From contig CANFLS010000024.1 of the NCBI GenBank assembly GCA_947447955.1, positions 1-40,698 on the forward strand: DNA of 40,698 nucleotides, read 5' to 3'. The notes below the pieces were generated by a model that had not been told where the DNA came from, ran no database searches, and worked only from the letters and a program-made list of their open reading frames with translations. Below, piece by piece: positions 1-7,294 of the stretch; positions within the stretch are counted from its first letter, which is position 1, and the number at the start of each line of letters is the position of its first letter. The position numbers and the translations under genes were made by a program. The stretch is from Flavobacteriales bacterium. GTDB lineage: Bacteria > Bacteroidota > Bacteroidia > NS11-12g > UBA955.

Positions 1-792
1 ATCGCGGTATTTAACACCCGATTGGTTGTCTACTTCAATCCAAGAAGATCCGGTTGGGGTTAATCGATAAATTGAACCGTTACCTACAATTGCACCATAG
101 TTTAATTCATTAAACACAATACTGCTAAAGTCGATGCTTGAACTTGGGGCCGAAGCAAAGGTTAAATTGCTGGCCGAAGCGCTATAGATGTTGCATTTTT
201 TAGCAAAAACACCCGCGCTGTTGTGGTTTCCTAATACAATTGCCAAGTTTAATGAATACATCCACACTTTATTGAGTTTTGTGAATGAGGTACCCGAGGT
301 TGCCAATTGGCCATTGTAATACCATGAGTTTCCATAGTCAAGGGTACGGAAAGTCATGCCTTGATTTCCGACCATCATACCTACGCCATCGCGCAAATGA
401 AGGTCGTTCATGGTGTCGAAAGTGGTATAACTTCTTGTCCAACTACCTGATGAAGCTTTTGTATAGGCCACTCCATTTGCGCCAAGTACAAATAATTTTC
501 CAGCGCTATTTTTTGCAATGGCGTTAAAGTTTGAGTACAGCGCAGGTGTAAGTCCCCCAAAATAAGGAGAGAAAGAAGCGCCCGTATTTTGGCTTAATAA
601 AATAGGTGCAGTATAGTTTTTGGTAAGCAAAATAATATCGGAAGTTGATTGGCTAAACACCCCATTAATAGGGTAAATGGAGGCGGTAGTATGCGCAGTG
701 ATGGTGTTTGAATGTACTGCTGCAAAGTCGTTCTTATTACTTGCAATAACCCCATTTCCTGTACTTGAAAAATGGGCAAATTGAAGGGTCAT
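1..792 (-). CDS. Partial beta-propeller (YCF48/BNR-like) protein, 3' end beyond left edge
   Basis: An open frame of 264 codons on the minus strand begins at the ATG at 792 and runs off the left edge without a stop. The translation is rich in G, S, T, N and aromatic residues and has a BNR/YCF48-type blade (GMTFRTLDYGNSWY) of the 'G-x-x-x-x-T-x-D-x-G-x-x-W' kind, followed by similar weaker blades. Such propellers are usually exported surface proteins in this phylum. However, no signal peptide follows the ATG, and the frame is open for only 11 more codons upstream, with no other start. The gene may therefore be cytosolic, 5'-truncated or frameshifted. A sorting domain, if present, would lie outside the window. 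The reading frame is clear; the function is an inference from the blade motif. Confidence 0.7.
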   Translation of the reverse strand, partial: MTLQFAHFSSTGNGVIASNKNDFAAVHSNTITAHTTASIYPINGVFSQSTSDIILLTKNYTAPILLSQNTGASFSPYFGGLTPALYSNFNAIAKNSAGKLFVLGANGVAYTKASSGSWTRSYTTFDTMNDLHLRDGVGMMVGNQGMTFRTLDYGNSWYYNGQLATSGTSFTKLNKVWMYSLNLAIVLGNHNSAGVFAKKCNIYSASASNLTFASAPSSSIDFSSIVFNELNYGAIVGNGSIYRLTPTGSSWIEVDNQSGVKYRD

Positions 793-901
793 TTTGTAGA
801 ATTTTAAAAAGGCAAATTTTCGCGATTATTTTCTCTTAAATAGTATCACTAAATATGAATTTTAATAAAAGTACAAGAGTTAATATTGTATCAACAAACA
901 A

Positions 902-2623
902 ATGTGCAGTCGTTTCATTTTTTACAAATTGCCCCTTAATAATAGAAGTTCTTTGAAACGTTGCCATTTAAATCAGTGTATGCTTTTTGTTTTTTCAAAT
1001 GCTTCAACTTCTAAGCAAAATGAAACGGAAATAAAACTCAAAAAACAGAAACTTGACAGTTTAATAAAATCAAATAACCCGTCCAATAAAATCGATATTC
1101 CATCTTTAAATGATCAAATATCATTATTGAAAAAGGACAGTTTGTTGTTTGCGCAAAAAAAGTTAGAACAAACAATTGATAGAAATTCAAAATTAAAGAA
1201 ATTAAATTACGTTGATTCATTATTTGGTGTAGATACCGTCTTGCTAAGTCAAATAAAAAAATTAGCAACAACAGAAAAGCCCAATGTTAAATATATCAAT
1301 AATTTAAATGGCTATCAAACTTCATTTTACAAATGGCTTCCCATTATTCAAAAAATACAATCTTTTGATATTGGTGTAGTCAATCCAATTTTTAATAAAA
1401 ATAGTTTCTACGGTAATTCACTCAGGGGTTTTCAATTGGGTGTAAAAGTCAAGAATATAGATTATGAAGTTGTAGCAGGTAAAGTCCAATCGTTTAACTT
1501 GAAATCGTTTTCGAGGTTTTCTACAGATTTCAATAGTTGGGCATTGGGTTTAAAGTCAACTTTTTATTGGAAGTCAATTGAAACTAGTCTATATACCCAT
1601 TCAATCAATCTAAGTTCATTGAACAGCAATATGGTTATCGGTTTTTTTAGCAAACTTGAAACTAAAAATCATTTTGAAATTCAAGGAGGTTTTGCCAATT
1701 GTATGGATAATAATTTGATCAACTTCAATAGAAGTTCTTCTGATTTTAAAAATTGGATGCAAAATAAAAGTATGGATTTGCTTATTTCAAAATCAATAAA
1801 CCCTAATTTGAATCTTGAATATTCGAACAAAGGTATTGGCTTGAATTTTCGAAACTATGGTAATCCGTTCATGATAAAAGGGTTGCTTCAAAATCAATTC
1901 AAATTGAAATCAAATCTATTTCATCAGAATGTAAATGTTTCAATTTTTTATAATTACGTTGAGTTAATACAAATAAATGAAACTGCTTTTCCAATGTTGT
2001 CAAAAGGTGTGGGCTTATCTATAAAATCACAATTTAAAAACAAAAAAACACCAAACTTTACTTTGAATTATACGCCATTTGAGCAGGGAAATAATCATCC
2101 GGATAGTATGTTTCGTATTTTTACAAAAACAGCAGTCTATGCTGCTTCTGTTTTTCAAAATATACGTATTTCTAAAAATTGGACTTGTTTATATCAAGGT
2201 ATGTATATGAAAAATCAGGTCATCATGAATGCTGCATATCAATTCAACAATACAAATATTAATTTGAATTTACAGCTTCAATCTCGTGAAGGAATTTTGT
2301 TGAATTTTTCAATAATTAATTCCACAACAGCCCCCAAAATAGATAGTTTACAATCAATTACATATATGGGCAGTATTATATTGGGGAAAGAAAAACTTAA
2401 ATTTGGCGTTAATGTATTGCAAACACAATATTTAAATGGAGGACAACGAGCCAGTGTGAATGGCACATGTCAGTTCGAAGTCAATAGATTGCAATTTTTT
2501 AATTTAAATTTGAGTTATGAATATATAAATCAAATTTGGGGCTTATATTCGAAATATATTTATGCAATTAACTTAAAATATATTTATAAATTAGACTTTG
2601 CAATAAAGCGCACAAACCCATGA
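902..2623 (+). CDS. Coiled-coil plus outer-membrane beta-barrel-like protein, first gene of the RHS-toxin operon
   Basis: A 573-residue protein. Residues 1-35 have basic residues, then a hydrophobic stretch (MLFVFS) and a small-residue site, so they may be a signal peptide. Residues ~40-125 are K/L/E/N-rich and look like a coiled coil. From ~150 the chain becomes alternating hydrophobic/polar strands with many aromatic residues and ends in strand-like tyrosines, as in outer-membrane barrels. I recognise no named family. Its TGA overlaps the ATG of the RHS-tip gene (ATGA, 2620-2623), so the two are probably translationally coupled. A weak -7-like box (TAATATTG, 881-888) precedes it. A role as secretion pore, anchor or surface partner for the RHS tip is only a guess from context. 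The DNA is more AT-rich than the core genes downstream. Confidence 0.75.
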   Translation: MCSRFIFYKLPLNNRSSLKRCHLNQCMLFVFSNASTSKQNETEIKLKKQKLDSLIKSNNPSNKIDIPSLNDQISLLKKDSLLFAQKKLEQTIDRNSKLKKLNYVDSLFGVDTVLLSQIKKLATTEKPNVKYINNLNGYQTSFYKWLPIIQKIQSFDIGVVNPIFNKNSFYGNSLRGFQLGVKVKNIDYEVVAGKVQSFNLKSFSRFSTDFNSWALGLKSTFYWKSIETSLYTHSINLSSLNSNMVIGFFSKLETKNHFEIQGGFANCMDNNLINFNRSSSDFKNWMQNKSMDLLISKSINPNLNLEYSNKGIGLNFRNYGNPFMIKGLLQNQFKLKSNLFHQNVNVSIFYNYVELIQINETAFPMLSKGVGLSIKSQFKNKKTPNFTLNYTPFEQGNNHPDSMFRIFTKTAVYAASVFQNIRISKNWTCLYQGMYMKNQVIMNAAYQFNNTNINLNLQLQSREGILLNFSIINSTTAPKIDSLQSITYMGSIILGKEKLKFGVNVLQTQYLNGGQRASVNGTCQFEVNRLQFFNLNLSYEYINQIWGLYSKYIYAINLKYIYKLDFAIKRTNP

Positions 2624-3666
2624 CGAGCAGCAAGTTATATCATTTATCAGATTTTAGATATCCATACCCTTTTGGTAGTTCAATAAAATCAAGGAGTTAC
2701 AGCGATGGCAGCGGGTTTAGGTTTGGATTTAACGGGATGGAGAATTTTGATAAATACCAAGATTATGGAATGAGAATTTACTATCCAAATTTGGGGAAGT
2801 TTTTGAGTACTGACCCTTTGGCAAGCGAAAGAGTAAGCCTTACATCGTATAATTTTTGCAGTAATAACCCAATAAGTAGGGTTGACCCAACCGGTGCATT
2901 AGACGAGTGGGTTGAACACGATGGAAAGATGGAATACGATAATAGGGTTACTAGTCAAGAAGATGCTACAGCCTTGTATGGTTCAGATGCAACATATCGA
3001 GCCAATGGCTATAGTTATACTTCATCAAAAGGTAATAATATAGTATTAGGAGATTTTGGATTTTTTAAAAATAATGGACAGGTTCAATCTTCGCCAGATT
3101 TAGCAGCCAACTCAATGGCAAATACAAACCCATCAAAGGCATTATCCGATGCACAAGGTGGAATAAATAAAGTTAAAGCAGGTTTTGCATTAACATTAGC
3201 ATTAAGAACAGGGCAGACTGCAGATGTAGCTGTTGCAGAGCCTTCTGATTTATTACCTTGGAAGTGGGTTGCTCACGGAGTTTTATTTTTGGGTACTGCT
3301 TATTATGTTGCAAAAATGGAACGTGAAATAGAAGGTATTACAAGAAGAGCAGGTGGCCCACAAGGATATATGTACTCATTAAATGCTAATGCATCAGGAG
3401 ATTATCCAGTTTATACTTGGGGTTCTGCCAATCCTACTTCTACAATGCAATTGCTTACGGGTGGAGTATGGAAATATGGAGAAACATCTTCAAGTACTGA
3501 TAGATATTCAGATGCCTACAAAGCAGGCATCGGTCCAGGCGGAGTTACAGAAAATCCATTATTTTTTGGCAATCAAGTTCAAATTAAAGTTGCAGAAAAA
3601 ACAGCAATTTATAGTTATTTTCGAATGAACGGTCATTTACCGCCAGGCAATAAAATTTTTAGGTAG
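2620..3666 (+). CDS. Orphan RHS-repeat core tip with C-terminal toxin-like domain
   Basis: A 348-residue protein. Residues 16-92 form an RHS-associated core: YPFG at 16-19, then FNGMENFD, QDYGMRIYYPNLGKFLSTDP, and the closing DPTG at 89-92. Known RHS proteins have hundreds to thousands of residues of YD repeats before this core; here almost none remain. After the core come a variable linker, two hydrophobic stretches (~186-196 and ~216-231), and a C-terminal domain (~248-348) with GYMY, VWKYGET (283-289), R295, E326 and a terminal LPPGNKIFR. The order Y/G...KYG...R...E...N resembles a GIY-YIG (URI-type) nuclease. That assignment is my inference from pattern and not a search result. The gene overlaps the barrel gene by 4 nt and the likely immunity gene starts 1 nt after its stop. 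Confidence 0.85.
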   Translation: MTSSKLYHLSDFRYPYPFGSSIKSRSYSDGSGFRFGFNGMENFDKYQDYGMRIYYPNLGKFLSTDPLASERVSLTSYNFCSNNPISRVDPTGALDEWVEHDGKMEYDNRVTSQEDATALYGSDATYRANGYSYTSSKGNNIVLGDFGFFKNNGQVQSSPDLAANSMANTNPSKALSDAQGGINKVKAGFALTLALRTGQTADVAVAEPSDLLPWKWVAHGVLFLGTAYYVAKMEREIEGITRRAGGPQGYMYSLNANASGDYPVYTWGSANPTSTMQLLTGGVWKYGETSSSTDRYSDAYKAGIGPGGVTENPLFFGNQVQIKVAEKTAIYSYFRMNGHLPPGNKIFR

Positions 3667-3667
3667 T

Positions 3668-4150
3668 ATGAAATTTAGTGTAGGATTAACTTTGGATGCT
3701 GTTTCACTTGATGAAACAACTCGTACAAATAAATCATCTGTTGTGTACAACTTAGGCAAGAATATAAGCGAACACATAAAGAAATTGGATTATGGTGAAG
3801 GAATTGTTGAATATGCAATTAAACTTTATATTGTAAATCCACCTATTGGATTTGAACACTTATTCAAAGATTTCAAACCAAAGTTCACAAAGCATAAACT
3901 ACTACCAAATAAATATACAGGAGAGAAACTTGAGCTTAATAAATATTTTAATTATAGTATAAAAATAACAGGAAATTTATATGATCAGTTTTTAACTGGA
4001 ACAGTAGAGGAAAGTGAAAAGATATTAGCTACTGAAATTTTAAACTCCCTATTAAATCTTGATGCATTACCTAAAAAAATAAAAGATTTTGATAAAGAAA
4101 GATTTAAAGCAGATATGCAACAATTTTTTAAAGAGCAGAAATTATTATAA
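3668..4150 (+). CDS. Probable immunity protein for the upstream RHS-tip toxin
   Basis: A 160-residue, soluble, lysine-rich protein with no signal peptide or membrane segment. It starts one base after the toxin stop, the usual place for an immunity gene in polymorphic toxin loci. The sequence (MKFSVGLTLDAVSLDETTR at the start, alternating strands, helical end rich in K and E) has the small alpha/beta look of Imm families, and I have a loose impression of an Imm44-like protein, but I cannot confirm the family. Inferred role: binds and neutralises the C-terminal domain of the RHS-tip protein in the cytoplasm. The function rests mainly on position and size. Confidence 0.65.
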   Translation: MKFSVGLTLDAVSLDETTRTNKSSVVYNLGKNISEHIKKLDYGEGIVEYAIKLYIVNPPIGFEHLFKDFKPKFTKHKLLPNKYTGEKLELNKYFNYSIKITGNLYDQFLTGTVEESEKILATEILNSLLNLDALPKKIKDFDKERFKADMQQFFKEQKLL

Positions 4151-4545
4151 ACGAAAGGCCTAATTTACTGGGCAACTATGAAGAATATTTTAATCAATTT
4201 TACATAAATGATTATTATCGTTTATAAAAAACCATTCCCAAACTAACAGAAAACCTATCCAATATTATCTTTTGAGTTTCATTTACCCATGATTTCTTCA
4301 AAAGTTTTTTATCATAATTTCCACTCGGTTTTTTCGGAAATTTGCGCAATCTGCGCATTTATTTCAAGTACATGATTTTGTAATTTATACAACTTATTCA
4401 AAAAATAACAAGTTGATCTAATGTGTTTTTCAAAGTGAAAAAACTCAAATAATTACATTTCAATTATTTATAAAGAATAATAAGTAAAAAAAATGTTTAA
4501 CCCATATGTTTTATTTTGTTTTTCACCTTCCCTAATTTTTTTTCG
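4151..4545. other. AT-rich gene-poor stretch between the toxin operon and the regulator/recombinase module
   Basis: About 400 bases without a convincing gene. It holds a 47-codon minus-strand ORF (separate entry), a plus-strand stop-to-stop fragment ending at 4227, and two self-palindromic TGCGCA hexamers 3 nt apart (4343-4348 and 4352-4357). The hexamers stand out against the AT-rich surroundings and could form a short hairpin or a double operator. I see no intrinsic terminator with a clear GC stem and T run after the immunity gene. The stretch may contain the scar of a deleted gene. Confidence 0.5.
4215..4358 (-). CDS. Candidate small basic protein, 47 aa
   Basis: An ATG-to-TAA frame of 47 residues starting MRRLRKFPKKPSGNYDKK and ending SLGMVFYKR. 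It is very basic, and I recognise no family. No clear promoter or Shine-Dalgarno sequence is visible, and the first codons overlap the TGCGCA pair. A second open frame on the same strand, ending NAQIAQISEKTEWKL, overlaps its 5' part, so the region may instead be the frameshifted remnant of a longer gene. Chance is a real possibility in AT-rich DNA. Confidence 0.25.
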   Translation of the reverse strand: MRRLRKFPKKPSGNYDKKLLKKSWVNETQKIILDRFSVSLGMVFYKR

Positions 4546-4569
4546 CCATTAGTGATATGTCACTAATGG
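4546..4569. promoter_or_regulatory. Perfect 10-bp inverted repeat upstream of regulator 1
   Basis: CCATTAGTGA, a 4-nt spacer, then TCACTAATGG. The repeat ends 47 bp before the preferred ATG at 4617. It could be a dimer operator (for example autoregulation by the LuxR-type protein) or a leader hairpin. No T run follows, so a terminator is unlikely. The structure is seen directly; the role is inferred. Confidence 0.55.
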
Positions 4570-4595
4570 AAATATATATATTTTTATTTTATTGC

Positions 4596-4619
4596 CATGG
4601 TAAATCTAATTATACCATG
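4596..4619 (+). promoter_or_regulatory. Inverted repeat overlapping the start codon of regulator 1
   Basis: CATGGTA (4596-4602) and TACCATG (4613-4619) are perfect 7-bp arms around a 10-nt loop, and the second arm contains the ATG at 4617. In the mRNA this could fold into a hairpin hiding the start codon, or in DNA it could be an operator. It lies 26 bp after the larger palindrome. Confidence 0.4.
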
Positions 4620-5222
4620 AACTTCCTATTGATAGATGAATATCCCGCAATTTTGAATGAAATTGAAAACTTGATAAAAAGGCATTTTGCAAATTCAACA
4701 ATTATAAAACACTCAAATTTTGAAAGCTGTTTACCTTTGTTGAAATCCAAATGTGAATTTGATTTCATTATTTCCGAAATAAAATTTACCCATACTCCAA
4801 TTTATCAAAATATTCAAAACCTACCTTATAACAAAGCCAAGTTCATAGTATATACTGGAATTAATAATCCCGAAATATTGAGTTGTATTTTAAAACTAAA
4901 AATTAAAGGATTGGTGTCAAAAACAAGTAATTTGGAAGAATTAATTTTGGCTATCCAAAGTTGCACGCATAAAAATATCTTTTTATGTAATCATTTTCAA
5001 AACTTATTATCCAAATCTAACAATTGCACTTCTAAACCAATATTTAGACCCAAAGAAATTGGAATTTTGAATTATGCAATTGAAGGTTTCACGGTGCGTG
5101 AAATTGCCGAAATGATGTGCCTTAGTGAAGATGCAATAAGGAATTATAGGAAAAGCATGATCAAGCGTAACAAATGTAATTTTAATAAACTCATTCAGCG
5201 ATTTGTGATTTGGTATAATTAA
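4617..5222 (+). CDS. NarL/LuxR-type response-regulator-like protein with Glu at the phosphorylation site
   Basis: 201 residues from the ATG at 4617. An in-frame ATG at 4557 would add 20 residues not typical of receivers and lies inside a palindrome. Residues 1-120 read as a receiver: LLIDEYPAI (acidic pair D7, E8), IISEIKF where the phospho-acceptor Asp should be (E54), T80 in VYTG, and K102 in LVSKTS. The C-terminal ~55 residues are a LuxR-type helix-turn-helix (PKEIGILNYAIEGFTVREIA, then a recognition helix with R175, R178), ending LIQRFVIWYN. Asp-to-Glu at this site is known in other receivers to abolish or mimic phosphorylation, so regulation by a kinase is doubtful. It lies 28 bp upstream of the recombinase on the same strand and is probably cotranscribed with it. 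Confidence 0.8.
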   Translation: MNFLLIDEYPAILNEIENLIKRHFANSTIIKHSNFESCLPLLKSKCEFDFIISEIKFTHTPIYQNIQNLPYNKAKFIVYTGINNPEILSCILKLKIKGLVSKTSNLEELILAIQSCTHKNIFLCNHFQNLLSKSNNCTSKPIFRPKEIGILNYAIEGFTVREIAEMMCLSEDAIRNYRKSMIKRNKCNFNKLIQRFVIWYN

Positions 5223-5250
5223 TTACATTGTCTTTGTGTAGTCTTGCAAA

Positions 5251-6261
5251 ATGAAAACACACATTATACTCGTAGATTCATTCGCAGAATATCTAAAAAC
5301 GATAAAGCGCACAAAATCTATTTCTACTTACAAAAACACCTTAATGGTATTGAACAAGTTAAAACTAATTGAACAGAAATTAGCCAAACCATTTTTAATA
5401 CCCATTCAAAAAGGTAGTTCAATTGCAGAACTGAAAAGACACGAAGCTTTTTGGAAAAAATTCGAAAAACACTTAAAAACACACTTTTTAAAACACAATT
5501 ATTTAGATTCGTATATCAAATTTATATATAAAATAATTAATGCCTTTTTATCTTGGGTCATCCATGTTAAATATTATAAAATTATTGGATTTCAATCACT
5601 TTTCAAAGTGAAACTGAAGTACAATCCAATCATCACCCTCAATGAATCTAAATGGTTTGAATTACTTCATTGTGAACAAAATTTAATTATGAACCCCGAC
5701 CAAGTAAAAACCAAAGATTTGTTTCTTTTTGGTTGTATTACAGGTTTGAGATATTCTGATTTATCAAACTTGAACAACAATAATCTTGAAATACACAATG
5801 AAAATACGGTTTATTTGATCAAAATTAGTCAAAAAACTCAAACTACCACTTCCTTGAAATTACCGCCAATTGCCCTTGAAATTATCAAAAAATACAAATG
5901 TTCAAAAAATAAATTATTACCATACCCGTCGTTAAACCATTTTAATTTACGCCTCAAGGAATTGGGAGAAACCTTAGGCTGGACTTACGAGGTTGGTAAA
6001 ACTCGTTATAAAAACGAAAAATCAGTTGACGTAAAAACTAAAACAGGCAAGCGCTATCGATTCTGCGATCTACTGAGTAGCCATATAATGCGCAAAACTG
6101 CAATTACAACCATGTTGTTAAATGGAATGCCAGAGCATTTGGTGCGTCAAATAAGCGGTCATAGTCCTAACAGTTCTGAATTCTATAGATACGTAAATTA
6201 TTATCAAAGTTTTATAGACGATCATACTGATTTGATTTTCGAAAAAATACTCAATAAATAA
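5251..6261 (+). CDS. Tyrosine recombinase (phage-integrase family)
   Basis: 336 residues. The N-terminal ~120 residues are a basic helical SAM-like/core-binding domain. The catalytic domain has the full set: R167 (TGLRYSDL), K195 (SQKTQ), H278 and R281 (SHIMRKTA), H304 (ISGHS), and the nucleophile, most likely Y314 in the FYRYV motif, with Y312 the alternative. Such enzymes integrate mobile elements, invert DNA segments or resolve dimers. It is not XerC/D by context: it sits between two regulator genes in an AT-rich region, converging with the second one with 2 bp between them. No att site or long flanking inverted repeat was found by eye, so its target is unknown. It may control phase variation or may be left from an integrated element. 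Confidence 0.9.
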   Translation: MKTHIILVDSFAEYLKTIKRTKSISTYKNTLMVLNKLKLIEQKLAKPFLIPIQKGSSIAELKRHEAFWKKFEKHLKTHFLKHNYLDSYIKFIYKIINAFLSWVIHVKYYKIIGFQSLFKVKLKYNPIITLNESKWFELLHCEQNLIMNPDQVKTKDLFLFGCITGLRYSDLSNLNNNNLEIHNENTVYLIKISQKTQTTTSLKLPPIALEIIKKYKCSKNKLLPYPSLNHFNLRLKELGETLGWTYEVGKTRYKNEKSVDVKTKTGKRYRFCDLLSSHIMRKTAITTMLLNGMPEHLVRQISGHSPNSSEFYRYVNYYQSFIDDHTDLIFEKILNK

Positions 6262-6263
6262 AA

Positions 6264-6905
6264 TCAATAAGTTGGATGCCAAAAATTGATCCTTTGAATC
6301 AATTCGTCGTTGTTGCAGTCATTTTTTTCTCTGGCTATTTTGCGGTGTTTTCTCACAGAACAAATTTCAATATTCAGTGCATCACTTATTTGAATATCTG
6401 AATAACCTTTACATTTCAAATGGAAAATTTCAATTTGCCTTTTTGTTATAATTGGTTGATTGATTTTTTCCTTTTCCATTCTTTCAAAACTGATATTTTG
6501 CTTTGCATTGTTGCACAAGTATTTTTCACCTTTGATAAGGTTTTCTATGCCGGTTGCCAAATGATTTAAATCTGAAATTTTTAAAACAATTCCACGCGCA
6601 CCCATTTGAATACACCTTGAAATATAATTTGGATTTGGCGAATTCGAGTATATTAAACAAGGAATTGATTTCGATTTACACATTTTAATAATCTCAAATG
6701 TATACTCTGGTTCAAATGAATTTTGTTGATACAATTTCAATTCTGAAATAACGAGGGTAATATTCAAATCATTACTCAAATTAAAAAAAGATTCAACTGA
6801 TGCACATGGGTGTAGTTTGAACATTTTAGGAAAAGTTTCTTCAATAAATTCATTGAAAAACTTAATTGCCAGGGGCTGATTGTCTAAGATGACTATATTC
6901 TGCAT
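6264..6905 (-). CDS. Second LuxR-type response-regulator-like protein with Glu at the phosphorylation site
   Basis: 213 residues. The receiver-like part has IVILDNQPLAI (acidic pair weakened to D8, N9), LVISELKL with E55 where Asp is expected, S87 (LIYSNS) and K109 (IVLKIS). The C-terminal LuxR-type helix-turn-helix includes TKRQIEIFHLKCKGYSDIQI and ends DELIQRINFWHPTY. The closing LIQR-x-x-x-W is shared with the regulator on the other side of the recombinase, so the two are diverged paralogues. It converges on the recombinase (2-bp gap). No TAnnTTTG box is evident upstream; an 18-bp palindrome lies about 105 bp upstream of its start. Inferred role: a kinase-independent DNA-binding regulator, perhaps of the recombinase region. 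Confidence 0.8.
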   Translation of the reverse strand: MQNIVILDNQPLAIKFFNEFIEETFPKMFKLHPCASVESFFNLSNDLNITLVISELKLYQQNSFEPEYTFEIIKMCKSKSIPCLIYSNSPNPNYISRCIQMGARGIVLKISDLNHLATGIENLIKGEKYLCNNAKQNISFERMEKEKINQPIITKRQIEIFHLKCKGYSDIQISDALNIEICSVRKHRKIAREKNDCNNDELIQRINFWHPTY

Positions 6906-7009
6906 GATAGGTGTGTGTTTTATAATTGTATAGGTTAACTTTGTTAATGCACAATGTTAAATTTGACAAGGCACATTTAAAAGTTAAAAAATTATAATCA
7001 TTTGATTTT

Positions 7010-7027
7010 ATTACCAATATTGGTAAT
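7010..7027. promoter_or_regulatory. 18-bp perfect palindrome, operator candidate
   Basis: ATTACCAATATTGGTAAT is perfectly self-complementary. It lies between divergent genes, 105 bp upstream of regulator 2 and 268 bp upstream of tex. Perfect palindromes of this size are typical dimer-binding operators. Its half-site differs from that of the 4546-4569 palindrome, so the two are probably not bound by the same protein. Confidence 0.5.
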
Positions 7028-7124
7028 GTTTAATCCATGTAAAATATTAATTTACATTCAAATGACTTAACTCGTGGGAAATTCAAATGTATTTTGAGAA
7101 GTTCCACATCCTACATTTAACACT

Positions 7125-7262
7125 ATGATAAAAATTATGGCATTTAAAAATAGTGCTCAATTTTTAATGATGCAATTTAGAGATGTTGAATTTGAATTGA
7201 AATATGATATGAATTATATACGCGTTCCCATTTTTTGTAGTTCGATGAGAAGTTGTGAATAA
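7125..7262 (+). CDS. Candidate small protein, 45 aa
   Basis: An ATG-to-TAA frame beginning MIKIMAFKNSAQFLMMQFRD and ending SSMRSCE. A promoter-like TACATTTA lies about 7 nt before the ATG, with a TTG roughly 15 nt further up. The composition is plausible for a small protein, but no family is recognised. It could be a chance frame in the tex leader, or a short leader peptide. Confidence 0.22.
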   Translation: MIKIMAFKNSAQFLMMQFRDVEFELKYDMNYIRVPIFCSSMRSCE

Positions 7263-7294
7263 CCCCATTGTGTAAAGTGTTATTTTCGCTTTTT

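Larger units (their letters stand above)
6906..7294. other. AT-rich regulatory region between regulator 2 and tex
   Basis: About 390 bases between divergent genes. It contains a short inverted repeat TTAAC-TTT-GTTAA near 6934-6946, the 18-bp palindrome at 7010-7027, ATGTAAA/TTTACAT arms at 7037-7043 and 7051-7057, and a 45-codon plus-strand ORF (separate entries for the palindrome and ORF). A -7-like TATTTTCG lies at 7281-7288 before tex. No RNA gene was recognised. Confidence 0.5.

Noticed and set aside
4132..4227. Plus-strand stop-to-stop frame overlapping the end of the immunity gene, ending NQFYINDYYRL.
   Set aside because: No start codon, only ~31 codons, and such frames are common in AT-rich DNA; a gene remnant cannot be shown.
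4557..4616. Upstream ATG adding 20 residues to regulator 1.
   Set aside because: The added residues are hydrophobic and unlike receiver N-termini, and the ATG lies inside a perfect palindrome; the ATG at 4617 fits the fold start.
4546..6905. Possible invertible segment bounded by repeats at the outer ends of the two regulators.
   Set aside because: The palindromes on the two sides have different half-sites, and I found no matching long inverted repeats by eye.
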